Source of the DNA: JAPLJM01 sp963708515
GTDB taxonomy: Bacteria > Desulfobacterota > Syntrophia > Syntrophales > Fen-1087
Direction of reading: 5' to 3'
NCBI GenBank assembly: GCA_963708515.1
Contig: CAVPSX010000006.1
Coordinates: 81,100 to 145,099, forward strand
DNA: 64,000 nt
Under the pieces are notes generated by a model. That model had not been told where the DNA came from. It was given only the letters and a program-made list of their open reading frames with translations, and did no database searches. Both the position numbers and the translations under genes were made by a program. Below are positions 34,504 through 44,286 of the stretch, in pieces. The first letter of the stretch is position 1, and each line of letters opens with the position of its first letter.

Positions 34504-34570
34504 TGCGATGGCGCCTCTCTTAATAATAAACCGCTATCAGCGGTCCTGATAACGGTTTGAAATTGGATCT

Positions 34571-35221
34571 TCAGGACTTCTTATATATCTGATTCTTGAT
34601 GATGTAGTGACGGATACTGTCGGGAACAAGGTAGGTGATGGACTTTCCTTCCCTGGCCCGCTGCCGGATATTGCTGGCCGAGATGTCCAGAAAGGTCACA
34701 TCCCGGAAAAAGATGATATGACCCGTGGGGCCTCTGAATCCCTTCAGGTCGTCGTCATAAACAAACCGGGCGGCAAATTTAGACGGGACAATCCCCGTCA
34801 GGCCCCTGTTTTCATAATCGGGCCGCGTCATGACGACGAAGTTGCACAGCAGCAGCAGCTTTTCCCATTCTTTCCAGGTCCGGATGGCGTGAAAGGCGTC
34901 CTGCCCGACGATGAAATACAACTCCAATTGCTTCAGGTATTTCTCAAGGAAGTACTCAATCGTGCGGACGGAGAAGGATTTGCCCTCGCGCTGGTTCTCC
35001 ACATCGGAAAACGAAAAACTCGGATTATCCTCGATGGCCAGCCGGACCATCTGTTCCCGGTGATAAAACGATGTGATGTCGGCCTCGATTTTATGCGGCG
35101 GCCGCGACGCGGGCATGAAGATAATGCGGTTCAGGTTGAAAATCTCCAGAATTTCCTCAGCGCACCTCAGGTGGCCGAGATGGATCGGATCGAATGTCCC
35201 TCCCAGGAGTCCCCATTTCAT
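34571..35221 (-). CDS. nadD: Nicotinate-nucleotide adenylyltransferase
   Basis: The 216-residue protein has the nucleotidyltransferase HxGH motif in GLLGGTFDPIHLGHLRCAEE and the C-terminal ISASNIRQRAREGKSITYLV. It adenylates nicotinate mononucleotide in NAD synthesis. The ATG overlaps the proA stop (ATGA), a common proA-nadD arrangement. Confidence 0.96.
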   Translation of the reverse strand: MKWGLLGGTFDPIHLGHLRCAEEILEIFNLNRIIFMPASRPPHKIEADITSFYHREQMVRLAIEDNPSFSFSDVENQREGKSFSVRTIEYFLEKYLKQLELYFIVGQDAFHAIRTWKEWEKLLLLCNFVVMTRPDYENRGLTGIVPSKFAARFVYDDDLKGFRGPTGHIIFFRDVTFLDISASNIRQRAREGKSITYLVPDSIRHYIIKNQIYKKS

Positions 35222-36474
35222 GTTCTCACCTGTCCGTTTCCATAAACAATGAACTTCGTTGTGGTTAATTCCTCCAGTCCCATGGGTCCGTAGGCGTGCA
35301 GCTTCGTCGTACTGATGCCGATCTCCGCTCCCAGGCCAAGCTCGAAGCCGTCACTGAAGCGCGTGGATGCGTTGACCAGCACGGTAGAGGAATTTACCTC
35401 GTTCAAAAAGCGCTGGGCATTGGCGTAATCCTGAGTGATGATGGATTCCGTGTGCAGGGACCCGTATTGTTCGATATGGGCCATGGCGGTATCCAAATCT
35501 TCAACCACGCGCACCGCAAGGACCAGATCGAGGTATTCCCGATACCAGTCATCCTGAGTCGCTTTTTCAATGTCCGGTAAAATGCCCCGCGCCTTGGGGC
35601 AGCCCTTCAACACGACGCCGGCCTGGCGGTATTGTCCCGCCATGACGGGTAAAAACCGTTCCGCTATCTCCGCATGTACGAGCAGCGTTTCCATGGCGTT
35701 GCAGACCCCCGGCCGCTGGACCTTGGCATTCATGCAGATCGACACGGCCATGTCGAGGTCGGCGCCGGCGTCCACGAAGATATGGCAGACCCCCTTGTAA
35801 TGTTTGATGACGGGAATCCTGGATTGGCTCACAACCGCCCGGATCAGCTCTTCACCGCCGCGCGGGATGATCAGATCGATGTATTCATCCAACTGGAGCA
35901 GCTCGTAGACGGCTGCCCGGTCTGTCACGGGAATGACCTGGATCGCCGCCTCGGGTACGTTCGATTTTTTCAGGACATCCCGAAGAATCCGGGCAATGGC
36001 AAGATTGGAATGAATGGCTTCGGAGCCGCCCCGGAGAATAACAGCGTTCCCTGATTTGAGGCAGAGCGCCGCTGCGTCGGCGGTCACGTTGGGCCGGGAT
36101 TCGTAGATGATGCCGATCACGCCCAGCGGGATGCGCATCCTGCCCACCAGCAGGCCGTTCGGACGCCGCCACATCGATGTGATTTTACCCACGGGATCAG
36201 GCAGCGCGGCCACTTCCCTGATCCCCCCCGCCATCCCCTGAATGGTTTGATCCTGCAGGGTCAGGCGATCGATCATCGCCGCGGGGAGACCCGTCCCGAC
36301 AGCTTGATCGAGATCCTTGGCGTTTTCTGCGATCAGGAAGCCGCTGTGCTCGACCAGCGCTTCGGCCATGCGTAGCAGGACGGTGTTCTTTTCCTCTGCA
36401 TTGACCCTTCCCAAGGCCGCTGAGGCCTTTTTTGCTCGCCGGGCAATTTCGATGATCTGTGTCTTTATCTCCAT
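35218..36474 (-). CDS. proA: Gamma-glutamyl phosphate reductase
   Basis: The 418-residue aldehyde-dehydrogenase-type enzyme has PLGVIGIIYESRPNVTADAA, ILRGGSEAIHSN, the catalytic Cys in KVQRPGVCNAMETLL and the C-terminal GLGAEIGISTTKLHAYGPMG. The start at 36474 has a strong GGAGGAG site and begins the family N-terminus; the frame to 36636 adds junk. It makes glutamate semialdehyde for proline, which ProC completes. Confidence 0.96.
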   Translation of the reverse strand: MEIKTQIIEIARRAKKASAALGRVNAEEKNTVLLRMAEALVEHSGFLIAENAKDLDQAVGTGLPAAMIDRLTLQDQTIQGMAGGIREVAALPDPVGKITSMWRRPNGLLVGRMRIPLGVIGIIYESRPNVTADAAALCLKSGNAVILRGGSEAIHSNLAIARILRDVLKKSNVPEAAIQVIPVTDRAAVYELLQLDEYIDLIIPRGGEELIRAVVSQSRIPVIKHYKGVCHIFVDAGADLDMAVSICMNAKVQRPGVCNAMETLLVHAEIAERFLPVMAGQYRQAGVVLKGCPKARGILPDIEKATQDDWYREYLDLVLAVRVVEDLDTAMAHIEQYGSLHTESIITQDYANAQRFLNEVNSSTVLVNASTRFSDGFELGLGAEIGISTTKLHAYGPMGLEELTTTKFIVYGNGQVRT

Positions 36475-36675
36475 CACGTCTCCTCCCCCTTTTCCGAATG
36501 GGAGGCGAAAGGAGGTTTCATAATCCTTTTGATTGAATAGACATTGACAAAACCGCTGTCGCTTGTATAAGAACCGCCTGTCTCTTTTTTTTGGAACTAT
36601 CCACGGCTGCCACCTTACAAAACGTGCCGGTCTCATGTCAAGGTGATTTGAACATGAAGCGGATAAGGCTTGGAT

Positions 36676-36769
36676 GTGTCTGAAATCAATAGATGAGTTT
36701 AATTTTGTGGAAATGAGAAAAATCCTTGTTTTGCCGCTTGCGAACCATTTTTCAGAGGTTATGCAAAAC
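36676..36769. repeat. Intergenic repeat, copy 2 (partial)
   Basis: The right arm (GCCGCTTGCGAACCATTTTT, then CAGAGGTTATGCAAA) matches copies at 29.2 and 51.3 kb. The inner text TGAAATCAATAGATGAGTTT also matches 51226-51245. The left arm is missing. Upstream, 36475-36675 shows no gene. Confidence 0.65.
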
Positions 36770-36794
36770 TCTCCTTTATGAATCGATTATCCCC

Positions 36795-37937
36795 ATGAAA
36801 ATTAACCCTATGGACTCCATAAGGATTAAGGCGGGACGAAAAGCCTATCGGCTGATCAAGGATGGCGGCTTTCATTTTGATCAGATCGCCGGCTATTTCG
36901 GGCCGGCGGCCGGTCCCCGGTGGCTGGTCGCGAGCGGTTTTGACCTGGCCCTGATAAAGCATGGCGTGCTGGGACGATTGCATCCCGTGTCGCTCATCGG
37001 CGCCTCCGCCGGCGCCTGGCGGTTTGCCGCCTGGCTCCAGCCGGAACCGGAAAAAAGTTACCGGACGCTCATGGAAAAATATATCACGACCATCTACACG
37101 CGTGCGGATACGGCCGCTACGGTCCTGAAATCCCTGCACACCATTATCGATTCCTACCTTGAAGACGACGCGCTGCCCTTCGCGATGGCCAACAAGCAGT
37201 ACCGGCTGGCGGTGCTCACGGTGCGTTCAAAGCACCTGGTTGCTTCGGAGTTGAAAATCATCCAGGCCATCGGAATCGGCCTGTTCTTTCTTTTCAATGC
37301 GCTGAACCGTCAGGCCATGCACCTTTTTTTTGAGCGCGTCGTCTTTTACCAGGGCGCAAAACCCCCGCCTTTTTGCCTGGCAAAGACATTCCGAGGGAAA
37401 TTCGTCCCGCTGACGGAAGTCAATTTCAAACACGCCGTCATGGCATCCGGGGCGATCCCGCTCGTGGTCGGCGGCGTCAAAAATATTTTCGGCGCGCCGA
37501 CGGGCGTCTACCGGGACGGCGGGATGATCGACTATCATATCAACCAGTCCTATGAGGCCAAAGATGGCGAGATCATATTGTTTTTTCTCCATCAGGAAAG
37601 GATCGTGCCGGGATGGATGGACAAAAAACTTAAACGCCGTCGGCCTCCGGAGGGTCTTCTGGACAATGTGCTGATGGTGCATTTGTCTGACGAATTTGTT
37701 CAGAAACTGCCCTACAGGAAAGTGCCGGACCGCAGTGATTTCAAGACCTTTATTGACGACCCGGCGGCCCGTATCCAATACTGGCGGCAGGCCGTCGAGC
37801 AGGCGGCCCCCCTGGGAGAGCAATTTTTGGAACTGGTCGCCGGCGGCCGGATCAGAGATGTTGTGGAACCGCTGGGGAACGACCGCGACGGAAGCGGCGG
37901 CGGGCGATGCAAGCGTTCAAACTCGGAAGGAATTTGA
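36795..37937 (+). CDS. Patatin-like phospholipase family protein
   Basis: The product has about 380 residues. A Gly-rich oxyanion segment (GYFGPAAGPRWLVASG) precedes the nucleophile motif GASAGAW, and the catalytic Asp lies in the DGG motif YRDGGMIDYH near residue 240. This Ser-Asp dyad layout defines patatin-type lipid acyl hydrolases. It has no signal peptide. The start is uncertain because neither ATG (36795 or 36810) has a good ribosome site. The DUF2905 gene follows 28 bp downstream. Confidence 0.85.
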   Translation: MKINPMDSIRIKAGRKAYRLIKDGGFHFDQIAGYFGPAAGPRWLVASGFDLALIKHGVLGRLHPVSLIGASAGAWRFAAWLQPEPEKSYRTLMEKYITTIYTRADTAATVLKSLHTIIDSYLEDDALPFAMANKQYRLAVLTVRSKHLVASELKIIQAIGIGLFFLFNALNRQAMHLFFERVVFYQGAKPPPFCLAKTFRGKFVPLTEVNFKHAVMASGAIPLVVGGVKNIFGAPTGVYRDGGMIDYHINQSYEAKDGEIILFFLHQERIVPGWMDKKLKRRRPPEGLLDNVLMVHLSDEFVQKLPYRKVPDRSDFKTFIDDPAARIQYWRQAVEQAAPLGEQFLELVAGGRIRDVVEPLGNDRDGSGGGRCKRSNSEGI

Positions 37938-37965
37938 AAAATATCATTGACGGAAATCGGCGGTC

Positions 37966-38193
37966 ATGGATTTACCCGCATTTGGAAAGATTCTGTTGAT
38001 TGTTGGCCTGATCGTAACCGGGTTAGGGTTGCTGCTGATGCTGGGCGGAAAAGGCCCGCTTTCATGGATCGGGCGTCTTCCCGGGGATTTTTACTTCAAG
38101 AGCGAGAGAATCAGCTTCTACTTTCCCCTGGCCACGGGTCTGATCATCAGCATCGTCCTGACCCTCATCCTGTGGTTCGTCAACCGCCGCTGA
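37966..38193 (+). CDS. DUF2905 small membrane protein
   Basis: The 75-residue protein has two membrane helices separated by GRLPGDFYFKSERISFYFPL, the DUF2905 signature, and ends with a basic cap (NRR). Function unknown. It follows the patatin-like gene on the same strand. Confidence 0.9.
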   Translation: MDLPAFGKILLIVGLIVTGLGLLLMLGGKGPLSWIGRLPGDFYFKSERISFYFPLATGLIISIVLTLILWFVNRR

Positions 38194-38327
38194 GGTAGGT
38201 CTTGCTTCCCTCCAGAAAAGCCCGAAAAAAACTCCGCCGGAGACCTTGCGGCTAATCCGACGGGGAGCAAGCGGGTAGGGTCAATATAGCAGCTTCCGGA
38301 TTCCCGTCTCATAAATCCGCCGCCGGG

Positions 38328-39845
38328 TTATGGGATAAAGAGATCCCGTGTGGAAAAATTGGGTTCACTGGTCAGGTTCACGCCGAGGCGCCGCAGGCCC
38401 GCTTCGTCGCCCGGTGTGGGCATGTGGGTGGTGTGCACTTCGCAGTCGCGGAGGTCCTTGAGCTTTTCAAGAGCCAGTTGCGCCGCCGGATTTGTTGTGG
38501 CGCTGATGCTGAGCGCAATAAGGGTTTCTTCCAGATCGAGACTTACGGATTTCTCGTTCAGGATATCCGTCTTCATGCTCCGGATTGAGTCTGTGATGGT
38601 GGCCGGGAGCAATTTGATCTTGTCTGGAACATCGGCCAGATGCTTGATGGCGTGCAGGATCAGGCTTGATGCCGCATGCATGAGCGGCGAATTGTTGCCC
38701 GTGATGATGACGCCGTCTTTGAGTTCGATCGCCGCGCCGCAGAAGATGCCCTCGTTGCCTTTATTCAGTTTTTCTGCCGCCCTGCCGGCCTGCCAGGCCG
38801 GTTCGACCACGCGCCGGTCCTCCGGTTTGATATTGAAATCGCTGATGAAGAGATTCACCCGCTGGACCGTTTCCCTGTCCGCAAATCCCATGGCATACTC
38901 GCAGCGGTAACGGAAGTAACGCCGCAGGATTTCCTGTTTCGCTGCTTCCCGCGTGATGTCGTCTGCGATGATGGCAAAGCCGGCCCGGTTGACACCCATA
39001 TCTGTCGGGGAGCGGTAAAAGGAGCCCCCACCGGTAATTTTTCCGAGGATCCTTCTCAGGACGGGGAAAACCTCCACATCACGATTGTAATTGACTGCCG
39101 CTTCGCCGTAGGCTTCGAGGTGAAAGGGATCGATCAGGTTAAAGTCCCGGATATCCGCCGTGGCCGCTTCATAAGCCACATTGACCGGGTGCTTGAGCGG
39201 CAGGTTCCAGATGGGAAAGGTTTCAAACTTGGCATAGCCGGCTTTGATCCCCCGCTGGTGTTCGTGGTAGAGCTGCGACAGGCATGTGGCCAGCTTGCCG
39301 CTGCCGGGGCCGGGGCCGGTGACGATCACGAGCGGTTTTTCCGTTTCGATGTAAGGGTTGGCCCCGTATCCTTCATCGCTGACGATCGCCTCCACATCCG
39401 TCGGATACCCTTTGGTGAAGCGGTGCGTGAAAACATTGATATTGCGACGCTCCAGTTTATTCTTAAAGAGTTTCGCGGCGGGTTGGTCATCGTAACGCGT
39501 AATAACCACTCCCCTCACTTCGATGTCCCATCCCCTTAGATCGTCTATGAGCTTAAGGGTATCCGAATCGTAAGTAATGCCGAAATCGGCCCTGATTTTC
39601 TTTCTTTCAATGTCTCCGGCATAGATGCACAGCAGGATATCTGCCCTGTCTTTGAGCTCCCGGATGAGCCTCAATTTCACATTGGGATCATAACCGGGCA
39701 GGACCCTGGCCGCATGGTAATCGTAGAGCAGCTTGCCTCCGAATTCGAGATAGAGTTTGTTGTCAAACTGCTGCACCCGTTCAATGATTTTGGCCGTCTG
39801 TTCCCGGATATAATGCTCGTTGTCAAATCCTTTTTTATCGTTCAT
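38328..39845 (-). CDS. DUF1846 family protein
   Basis: The 505-residue soluble protein has the family N-terminus FDNEHYIREQTAKIIERVQQ and a tract FGGKLLYDYHAARVLPGYDP. A P-loop-like VTGPGPGSGKLATCLSQLYH and AGFAIIADDITREAAKQEI follow. Members form large oligomers of alpha-beta domains, and some were called putative oxidoreductase or nucleotide-binding proteins; the role is not settled. Start 39845 is preferred over 39896, whose extra residues lie in the palindromic repeat. Confidence 0.9.
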   Translation of the reverse strand: MNDKKGFDNEHYIREQTAKIIERVQQFDNKLYLEFGGKLLYDYHAARVLPGYDPNVKLRLIRELKDRADILLCIYAGDIERKKIRADFGITYDSDTLKLIDDLRGWDIEVRGVVITRYDDQPAAKLFKNKLERRNINVFTHRFTKGYPTDVEAIVSDEGYGANPYIETEKPLVIVTGPGPGSGKLATCLSQLYHEHQRGIKAGYAKFETFPIWNLPLKHPVNVAYEAATADIRDFNLIDPFHLEAYGEAAVNYNRDVEVFPVLRRILGKITGGGSFYRSPTDMGVNRAGFAIIADDITREAAKQEILRRYFRYRCEYAMGFADRETVQRVNLFISDFNIKPEDRRVVEPAWQAGRAAEKLNKGNEGIFCGAAIELKDGVIITGNNSPLMHAASSLILHAIKHLADVPDKIKLLPATITDSIRSMKTDILNEKSVSLDLEETLIALSISATTNPAAQLALEKLKDLRDCEVHTTHMPTPGDEAGLRRLGVNLTSEPNFSTRDLFIP

Positions 39846-39873
39846 GGATGCTTGCTGGCCCCCTGCGATGATG

Positions 39874-39926
39874 AATGGGGACAGATTGATAAACATGAAG
39901 CTCCGCTTTCAAATCTGTCCCCATTT
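39874..39926. repeat. Inverted repeat of the GGGGACAG family
   Basis: AATGGGGACAGATT (39874-39887) and AAATCTGTCCCCATTT (39911-39926) form a long stem with a 23-bp loop. The same core is palindromic at 29142-29170 and related to 49854-49880. It lies between the DUF1846 start and the dehydrogenase stop. Confidence 0.75.
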
Positions 39927-39931
39927 GATGC

Positions 39932-40936
39932 TCAGCGGAAGAAATGCGGTGCGGGCAGATCCTTGACCGTCGCGAGGCCTGGCCGGGCCGCGACGACGGC
40001 CGGGATGGAATTCACGAGTACTGCCGCCGTTGCCTGGTCTCCCGCTATGCCGCCCTCGATGCGCAGCCTGATTTCCGGCGTTCCCAGAATGTGAACAGAA
40101 TCGTAGGGGACCTCGCAGCCTACATACATCCTGAGATCAAGCGTGATGATCTTTTCACCTTTATTGATTCCCTGAGCCGTGTGTTTGATTCCGGCTACAT
40201 CGCCCGGTTTCAGTGAGAAATATGCCGTATTCAGGACTTTTTGCGCCAGGACAGGCTCCACCGCCTCCTGCACATCGTCCAGAGACATGCCCAGCGTATC
40301 GGCAACGAGGTAGAGCGATTCCAAAAGCCCCACATGCCCCATAGCCTTTGCCGCAATCTGTTCCCGGAAGGCTTCCTGCGTCATGCCGGCGCCCACTTTC
40401 CGCTGCAGCGGATACCGTCGCGTTCCGGCATCGACGTGCCGTTCGACATGCACCTTCTGCACATCCTTGCAGACCGCCGTCATGAACAGCGGCAGGGCGT
40501 CCATGACGAATCCGGGATTGACGCCGGTTCCGAGCACCGTGACCCCATGTTTTTTCGCAAGCGCATCCACGCGCTCAGCCGGTTCTGCATTTTCTTTCAG
40601 GGGAAACAGCAGCTCTTCCGACGATGAAACGATGTTCAGGCCCGCCCGGATGATCTCTTCGAGTTCGGGATAAACCTTCCTGATCCGTGAACCTGCCGTG
40701 TGCAGAACCGCATCGGCCTTGATTCCGGCAAACAGGTTCTTGGCGTTGTCCGTCACGGCAATTCCCAGTTTCCCGTCCAGGCCGAGGACCTCTCCGAGAT
40801 CCCTTCCGATAAGATCCTTTGAAATGTCGACGGCCCCCACGATTTCCATGCCGGATTTCCTTGTGACGAGCCTTGCTGTTTCAATGCCGATGGGGCCGAG
40901 TCCATACTGGATCACACTGAGCTTCTTATTTCCCAT
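39932..40936 (-). CDS. DapB-like NAD(P)-dependent dehydrogenase (2,4-diaminopentanoate dehydrogenase-like)
   Basis: The 334-residue protein has an N-terminal Rossmann motif (IQYGLGPIGIETARL), a central AVLHTAGSRIRK and GTGVNPGFVMDALPLF, and a RHVDAGTRRYPLQRKVGAGM segment. These features resemble Clostridium-type 2,4-diaminopentanoate dehydrogenase of ornithine fermentation rather than true DapB. Its start overlaps the TRAP permease stop by 11 bp, so it belongs to that operon. A role in oxidising the imported compound, perhaps an amino acid derivative, is inference. Confidence 0.8.
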   Translation of the reverse strand: MGNKKLSVIQYGLGPIGIETARLVTRKSGMEIVGAVDISKDLIGRDLGEVLGLDGKLGIAVTDNAKNLFAGIKADAVLHTAGSRIRKVYPELEEIIRAGLNIVSSSEELLFPLKENAEPAERVDALAKKHGVTVLGTGVNPGFVMDALPLFMTAVCKDVQKVHVERHVDAGTRRYPLQRKVGAGMTQEAFREQIAAKAMGHVGLLESLYLVADTLGMSLDDVQEAVEPVLAQKVLNTAYFSLKPGDVAGIKHTAQGINKGEKIITLDLRMYVGCEVPYDSVHILGTPEIRLRIEGGIAGDQATAAVLVNSIPAVVAARPGLATVKDLPAPHFFR

Positions 40937-43712
40937 TGGAAACCTCCCATTTGACTTTGGATACGTCCTTGCCGCCGTCCATGATCCGTTTCTTCCTCGC
41001 CCGCTGGAGGAGAAACACCGCCAGGAGAAGCGCGCCTCCGACGTAATCCGTGTAGGTTTCGGGGATGATGAGAAACGCCGCGGCGATTCCCGTCATGATC
41101 CTCTCCGGGATCGTGGAATGGTATTTCAGATAGCCGATCATCGTCGCCCCCAGCGCGATGACGCCCAGGATGCAGGTGATCAGCACCTGGATGAACCACA
41201 CGTAGTCAAAGGGGGTCTTCCCGTCCAGAATCGTGGGCATCCAGAGGATGATCGGGGCGGCGACGAAAACATACGGCACGATCATGCCTGCAAAGGAGAG
41301 GCGGAATGCGGTCAGTCCCGTCCGGAAGGGATCAGCCCCCGAGATGCCCGATGCGGCATAAGCCGCCAGCGCCACCGGCGGCGTCACATCGGCCAGAACC
41401 GCATAGTAGAAGACGAACATGTGCGAAACCAGCGGGTGGATTCCGAACTGCATCAGCGCCGGTGCGGCGATCATCGAGGCGACGATGTACTGGGCGGTTG
41501 TGGGGATGCCCATGCCGAGGATGAAGCAGGCGATCATCGTGAAGAAGAGGGTGAAGAACAGCGTCATCCCGTGCATGGTCAGAAGGTGCAGAATATCGAG
41601 ATGAAGCAGGGCGGAGGCGGTCTCCTGGGCCAGGCTGATGACCGTGGCGGCGAACTTGAGGCCGAGGCCGGTCAGCGTTGTTCCTCCGACGATGAAACCC
41701 ACGCAGGCGCAGGCGGCGCCGATGGCGATCGCGTTCTTCGTGCCCCATTCCAGGGCGCTCAGGATGTCGGGAACCTTCATTTTGCTCCCTTTGTAGAAGA
41801 CCCCGACGCCGACAATCATCATATTCGTCCAGAAGGAACTGAGATAGGGGTCCACGTTGTAGAGGAGCTGAACAGCGAGAAGGGCCGAAATGACGAGGGA
41901 GGCGATCCATGCGACCCGGTCGCTGTACCGGAAGGTGATGATCAGGCCGGTGATCAAGACGCATCCCCAGGGGAGGAGGACCTGGAGCGAGTGGGTAAGC
42001 GGGTTGATCTCGAAGAGGATGGCCGGGATCGAAAGGAGGATGGGGATCAGAAAGGAAATCGTCCGCACGTGGATCTGGCCCATGGAAACCGATAGGATGA
42101 TCCCCCAGAAGGCCGCAAGGAAGGGGCTCCGGCCCGAGATGAGCAGATAGACGATGATGATAAGCGGCGCGACCAGGAGCCCGCGCTCCTTCAGGACCGT
42201 GGATACGCGGGGGAGCATCTCCCGCGGGAGGCCCAGCAGGCCGGTCTTGAGCGCCTCGAGGTGGACCATCCAGCCCACGGCGAAGTAGTACAGAAGCGCC
42301 GGAATAATGGCGCAGGTGGCGATCTTGATGTAGGCGATCCCCAGGAAGTCCGACATGATGAAGGCCGCTGCTCCCATGACGGGCGGCATGATCTGGCCAC
42401 CCGTGGAGGCGGTCGCCTCGACAGCCCCGGCGAAGACCGGCTTGTAGCCCACCTTCTTCATGAGCGGGATCGTGAAGGAGCCGGTTGTGACCGTGTTGGC
42501 GACGGAGCTCCCGCTGATCGAGCCGAACAGGCCGCTGGAGACGACGGCCACCTTGGCCGGACCGCCGGCCGTTCCGCCGGTGATCGCCATCGCCAGGTCC
42601 ATGAAGAGCTGTCCCAGTCCCGTCCGGGAGATGAACAGGCCGAACAGGACAAAGTGGAAAACAAAAGTGGCCACAACACCCAGCGGGATGCCGTATATCC
42701 CCTCCGTGCCCAGGTACATGTAGTCGATAATGCGCGAGACGGAGTAGCCGCGGTGGGCGAAGAGCTTCAGCCCCGGAATATCCTGAAAATAGGGCCCGAG
42801 ATAGCAGTTGATGAGGACCAGGATCGCAATGATCGGCAGGGGGGCGCCGATGCTGCGGCGTGCGCCCTCCAGAACGAAGAGGATGGCCATGGCGCCGACG
42901 ATCAGGTCCGCCTGTGTCGGACTCCCGGCCCGCATGCCGATGTTGTGGAACTCCACGAAGATGTAAATGGAGACGAGCGAGGCCATCAGCGCGAAGAAGA
43001 CGTCGAAAAAGGGGATATTATCATGGTCGTACCGGACGGCCCGGCCGCTGAAAATCATCCGGATGCCTATGATCCATTGCAGAACGAACAGGGCCAGGAT
43101 GCTTAAAAAAATCCCGAGCAGAAAAAAGCCCCAGAAGACGAGGGCGACGTTGAGATCCGCGAACCAGGTCAGGAAATGGAGGTCGGAAAATGCCAGGCGA
43201 AAGGTGTACGCGATTCCCAGGATCATCGCCGTGAAGACCGGTAAATCGATCCAGGCGACGATCCGGTCCGGGAGGTAGTCCCGCCGCTTGAAGTACAGGC
43301 ACAGCAAGAAGGTTGCCAGCGCCAGAATGGACGACACGACCGGAGAAAGACTGAAAAGCTCCCGGCACATTGTCGTGACGAGGGCGCTGCCGGTGATGCC
43401 GTAGAGAATGTCATACACGAGGTATTTCTTTCCCTCCGCCTTGCTCTTGCGCATGGTATAGAGAAAAAAGACAAGGGGCAGCACAAAGGCCAGGTGGAAG
43501 GTCCGGTGGCGCCATTCCTGCAGGACCCCGAATCCTGCCGTATAGATATGAAAGATGGACAGGATCAGCGTCATCGCATACATCAGTTTCAGGGCAAGGC
43601 CTGAAAGTCTGCGGAAACGCAGTTCGGGGTCGTACTTGGCGATTGTGTCGATGTCTTCGACGACCTTTCCGTCCAGAGGGAGGGTCTCATTTGTCGATGG
43701 TTTGTCGTTCAT
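40926..43712 (-). CDS. TRAP transporter fused permease (4TM/12TM type)
   Basis: The 928-residue protein carries DctQ-like and DctM-like regions in one chain. Hallmarks of the DctM part include SSGLFGSISGSSVANTVTTG, EATASTGGQIMPPVMGAAAF, LGMGIPTTAQYIVASMIAAP and ADVTPPVALAAYAASGISG. This fused type works with TAXI receptors. It starts 4 bp inside the DUF1850 gene and is followed by the dehydrogenase gene. The C-terminal region has additional membrane segments. Confidence 0.95.
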   Translation of the reverse strand: MNDKPSTNETLPLDGKVVEDIDTIAKYDPELRFRRLSGLALKLMYAMTLILSIFHIYTAGFGVLQEWRHRTFHLAFVLPLVFFLYTMRKSKAEGKKYLVYDILYGITGSALVTTMCRELFSLSPVVSSILALATFLLCLYFKRRDYLPDRIVAWIDLPVFTAMILGIAYTFRLAFSDLHFLTWFADLNVALVFWGFFLLGIFLSILALFVLQWIIGIRMIFSGRAVRYDHDNIPFFDVFFALMASLVSIYIFVEFHNIGMRAGSPTQADLIVGAMAILFVLEGARRSIGAPLPIIAILVLINCYLGPYFQDIPGLKLFAHRGYSVSRIIDYMYLGTEGIYGIPLGVVATFVFHFVLFGLFISRTGLGQLFMDLAMAITGGTAGGPAKVAVVSSGLFGSISGSSVANTVTTGSFTIPLMKKVGYKPVFAGAVEATASTGGQIMPPVMGAAAFIMSDFLGIAYIKIATCAIIPALLYYFAVGWMVHLEALKTGLLGLPREMLPRVSTVLKERGLLVAPLIIIVYLLISGRSPFLAAFWGIILSVSMGQIHVRTISFLIPILLSIPAILFEINPLTHSLQVLLPWGCVLITGLIITFRYSDRVAWIASLVISALLAVQLLYNVDPYLSSFWTNMMIVGVGVFYKGSKMKVPDILSALEWGTKNAIAIGAACACVGFIVGGTTLTGLGLKFAATVISLAQETASALLHLDILHLLTMHGMTLFFTLFFTMIACFILGMGIPTTAQYIVASMIAAPALMQFGIHPLVSHMFVFYYAVLADVTPPVALAAYAASGISGADPFRTGLTAFRLSFAGMIVPYVFVAAPIILWMPTILDGKTPFDYVWFIQVLITCILGVIALGATMIGYLKYHSTIPERIMTGIAAAFLIIPETYTDYVGGALLLAVFLLQRARKKRIMDGGKDVSKVKWEVSNGK

Positions 43713-44275
43713 CTCATTCCCTTAGCAAGTAAGTTCAAAAATGAATGCAGTTTAATGTAGGCAAATTCTGCCAGGATGACTTTCTTTGTTTGGAGCCGGA
43801 GCAGGGTATTCCCCGCCAGTTCGGGGAGGTTGACCTTCTGTGCGCCGAACATAAGGGTGTTGTCATAGAGCCGGTCCACCCATAACTCAACGGCGGGGAG
43901 GACGCGGTGCATGTTCGAGATGCGGTACCCGTTTTCCCCCCGGACAAGGCGCTCACCGTCGCCGAGCACCGCGGGCAGGCCGGTATTGGACGACGGGAAA
44001 ACGGTCTCATCGAGGACAAGGCCGTACTTCCCGTCGATCTGGAAGTGATCCCATACATGGCACAGCTCAACAGAGTGCCGGTACATCAGGGCAAACCGGT
44101 CTCCCGGCTGAACGAAACGGCGCCAGACAACCGTTTCGTTTCTTGCATCTTCGACGACCAGGCAATGAACCGGCCAAACCAGAACCATCAGCAGAAGCGC
44201 CAAAAGCAGGTAAGGCAGGCCTTTTTTCATCATCACCGGCCAACGCAGCAAGCGAGGAACCTGTTCGTCCCCCAT
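43709..44275 (-). CDS. DUF1850 domain protein
   Basis: The 188-residue protein has one N-terminal membrane anchor (about 16-32) and the DUF1850 core FALMYRHSVELCHVWDHFQI, DETVFPSSNTGLP and LVRGENGYRISNMHR. DUF1850 proteins are regular partners in TAXI-TRAP operons, with unproven function. It lies between the receptor and permease genes. Confidence 0.92.
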   Translation of the reverse strand: MGDEQVPRLLRWPVMMKKGLPYLLLALLLMVLVWPVHCLVVEDARNETVVWRRFVQPGDRFALMYRHSVELCHVWDHFQIDGKYGLVLDETVFPSSNTGLPAVLGDGERLVRGENGYRISNMHRVLPAVELWVDRLYDNTLMFGAQKVNLPELAGNTLLRLQTKKVILAEFAYIKLHSFLNLLAKGMR

Positions 44276-44286
44276 GTTGCGGGTCC

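Noticed and set aside
40698..42095. A 465-codon plus-strand frame rich in Asp, Glu, His and Arg
   Set aside because: It is the antisense shadow of the TRAP permease and dehydrogenase genes; its charged composition mirrors hydrophobic codons on the other strand.
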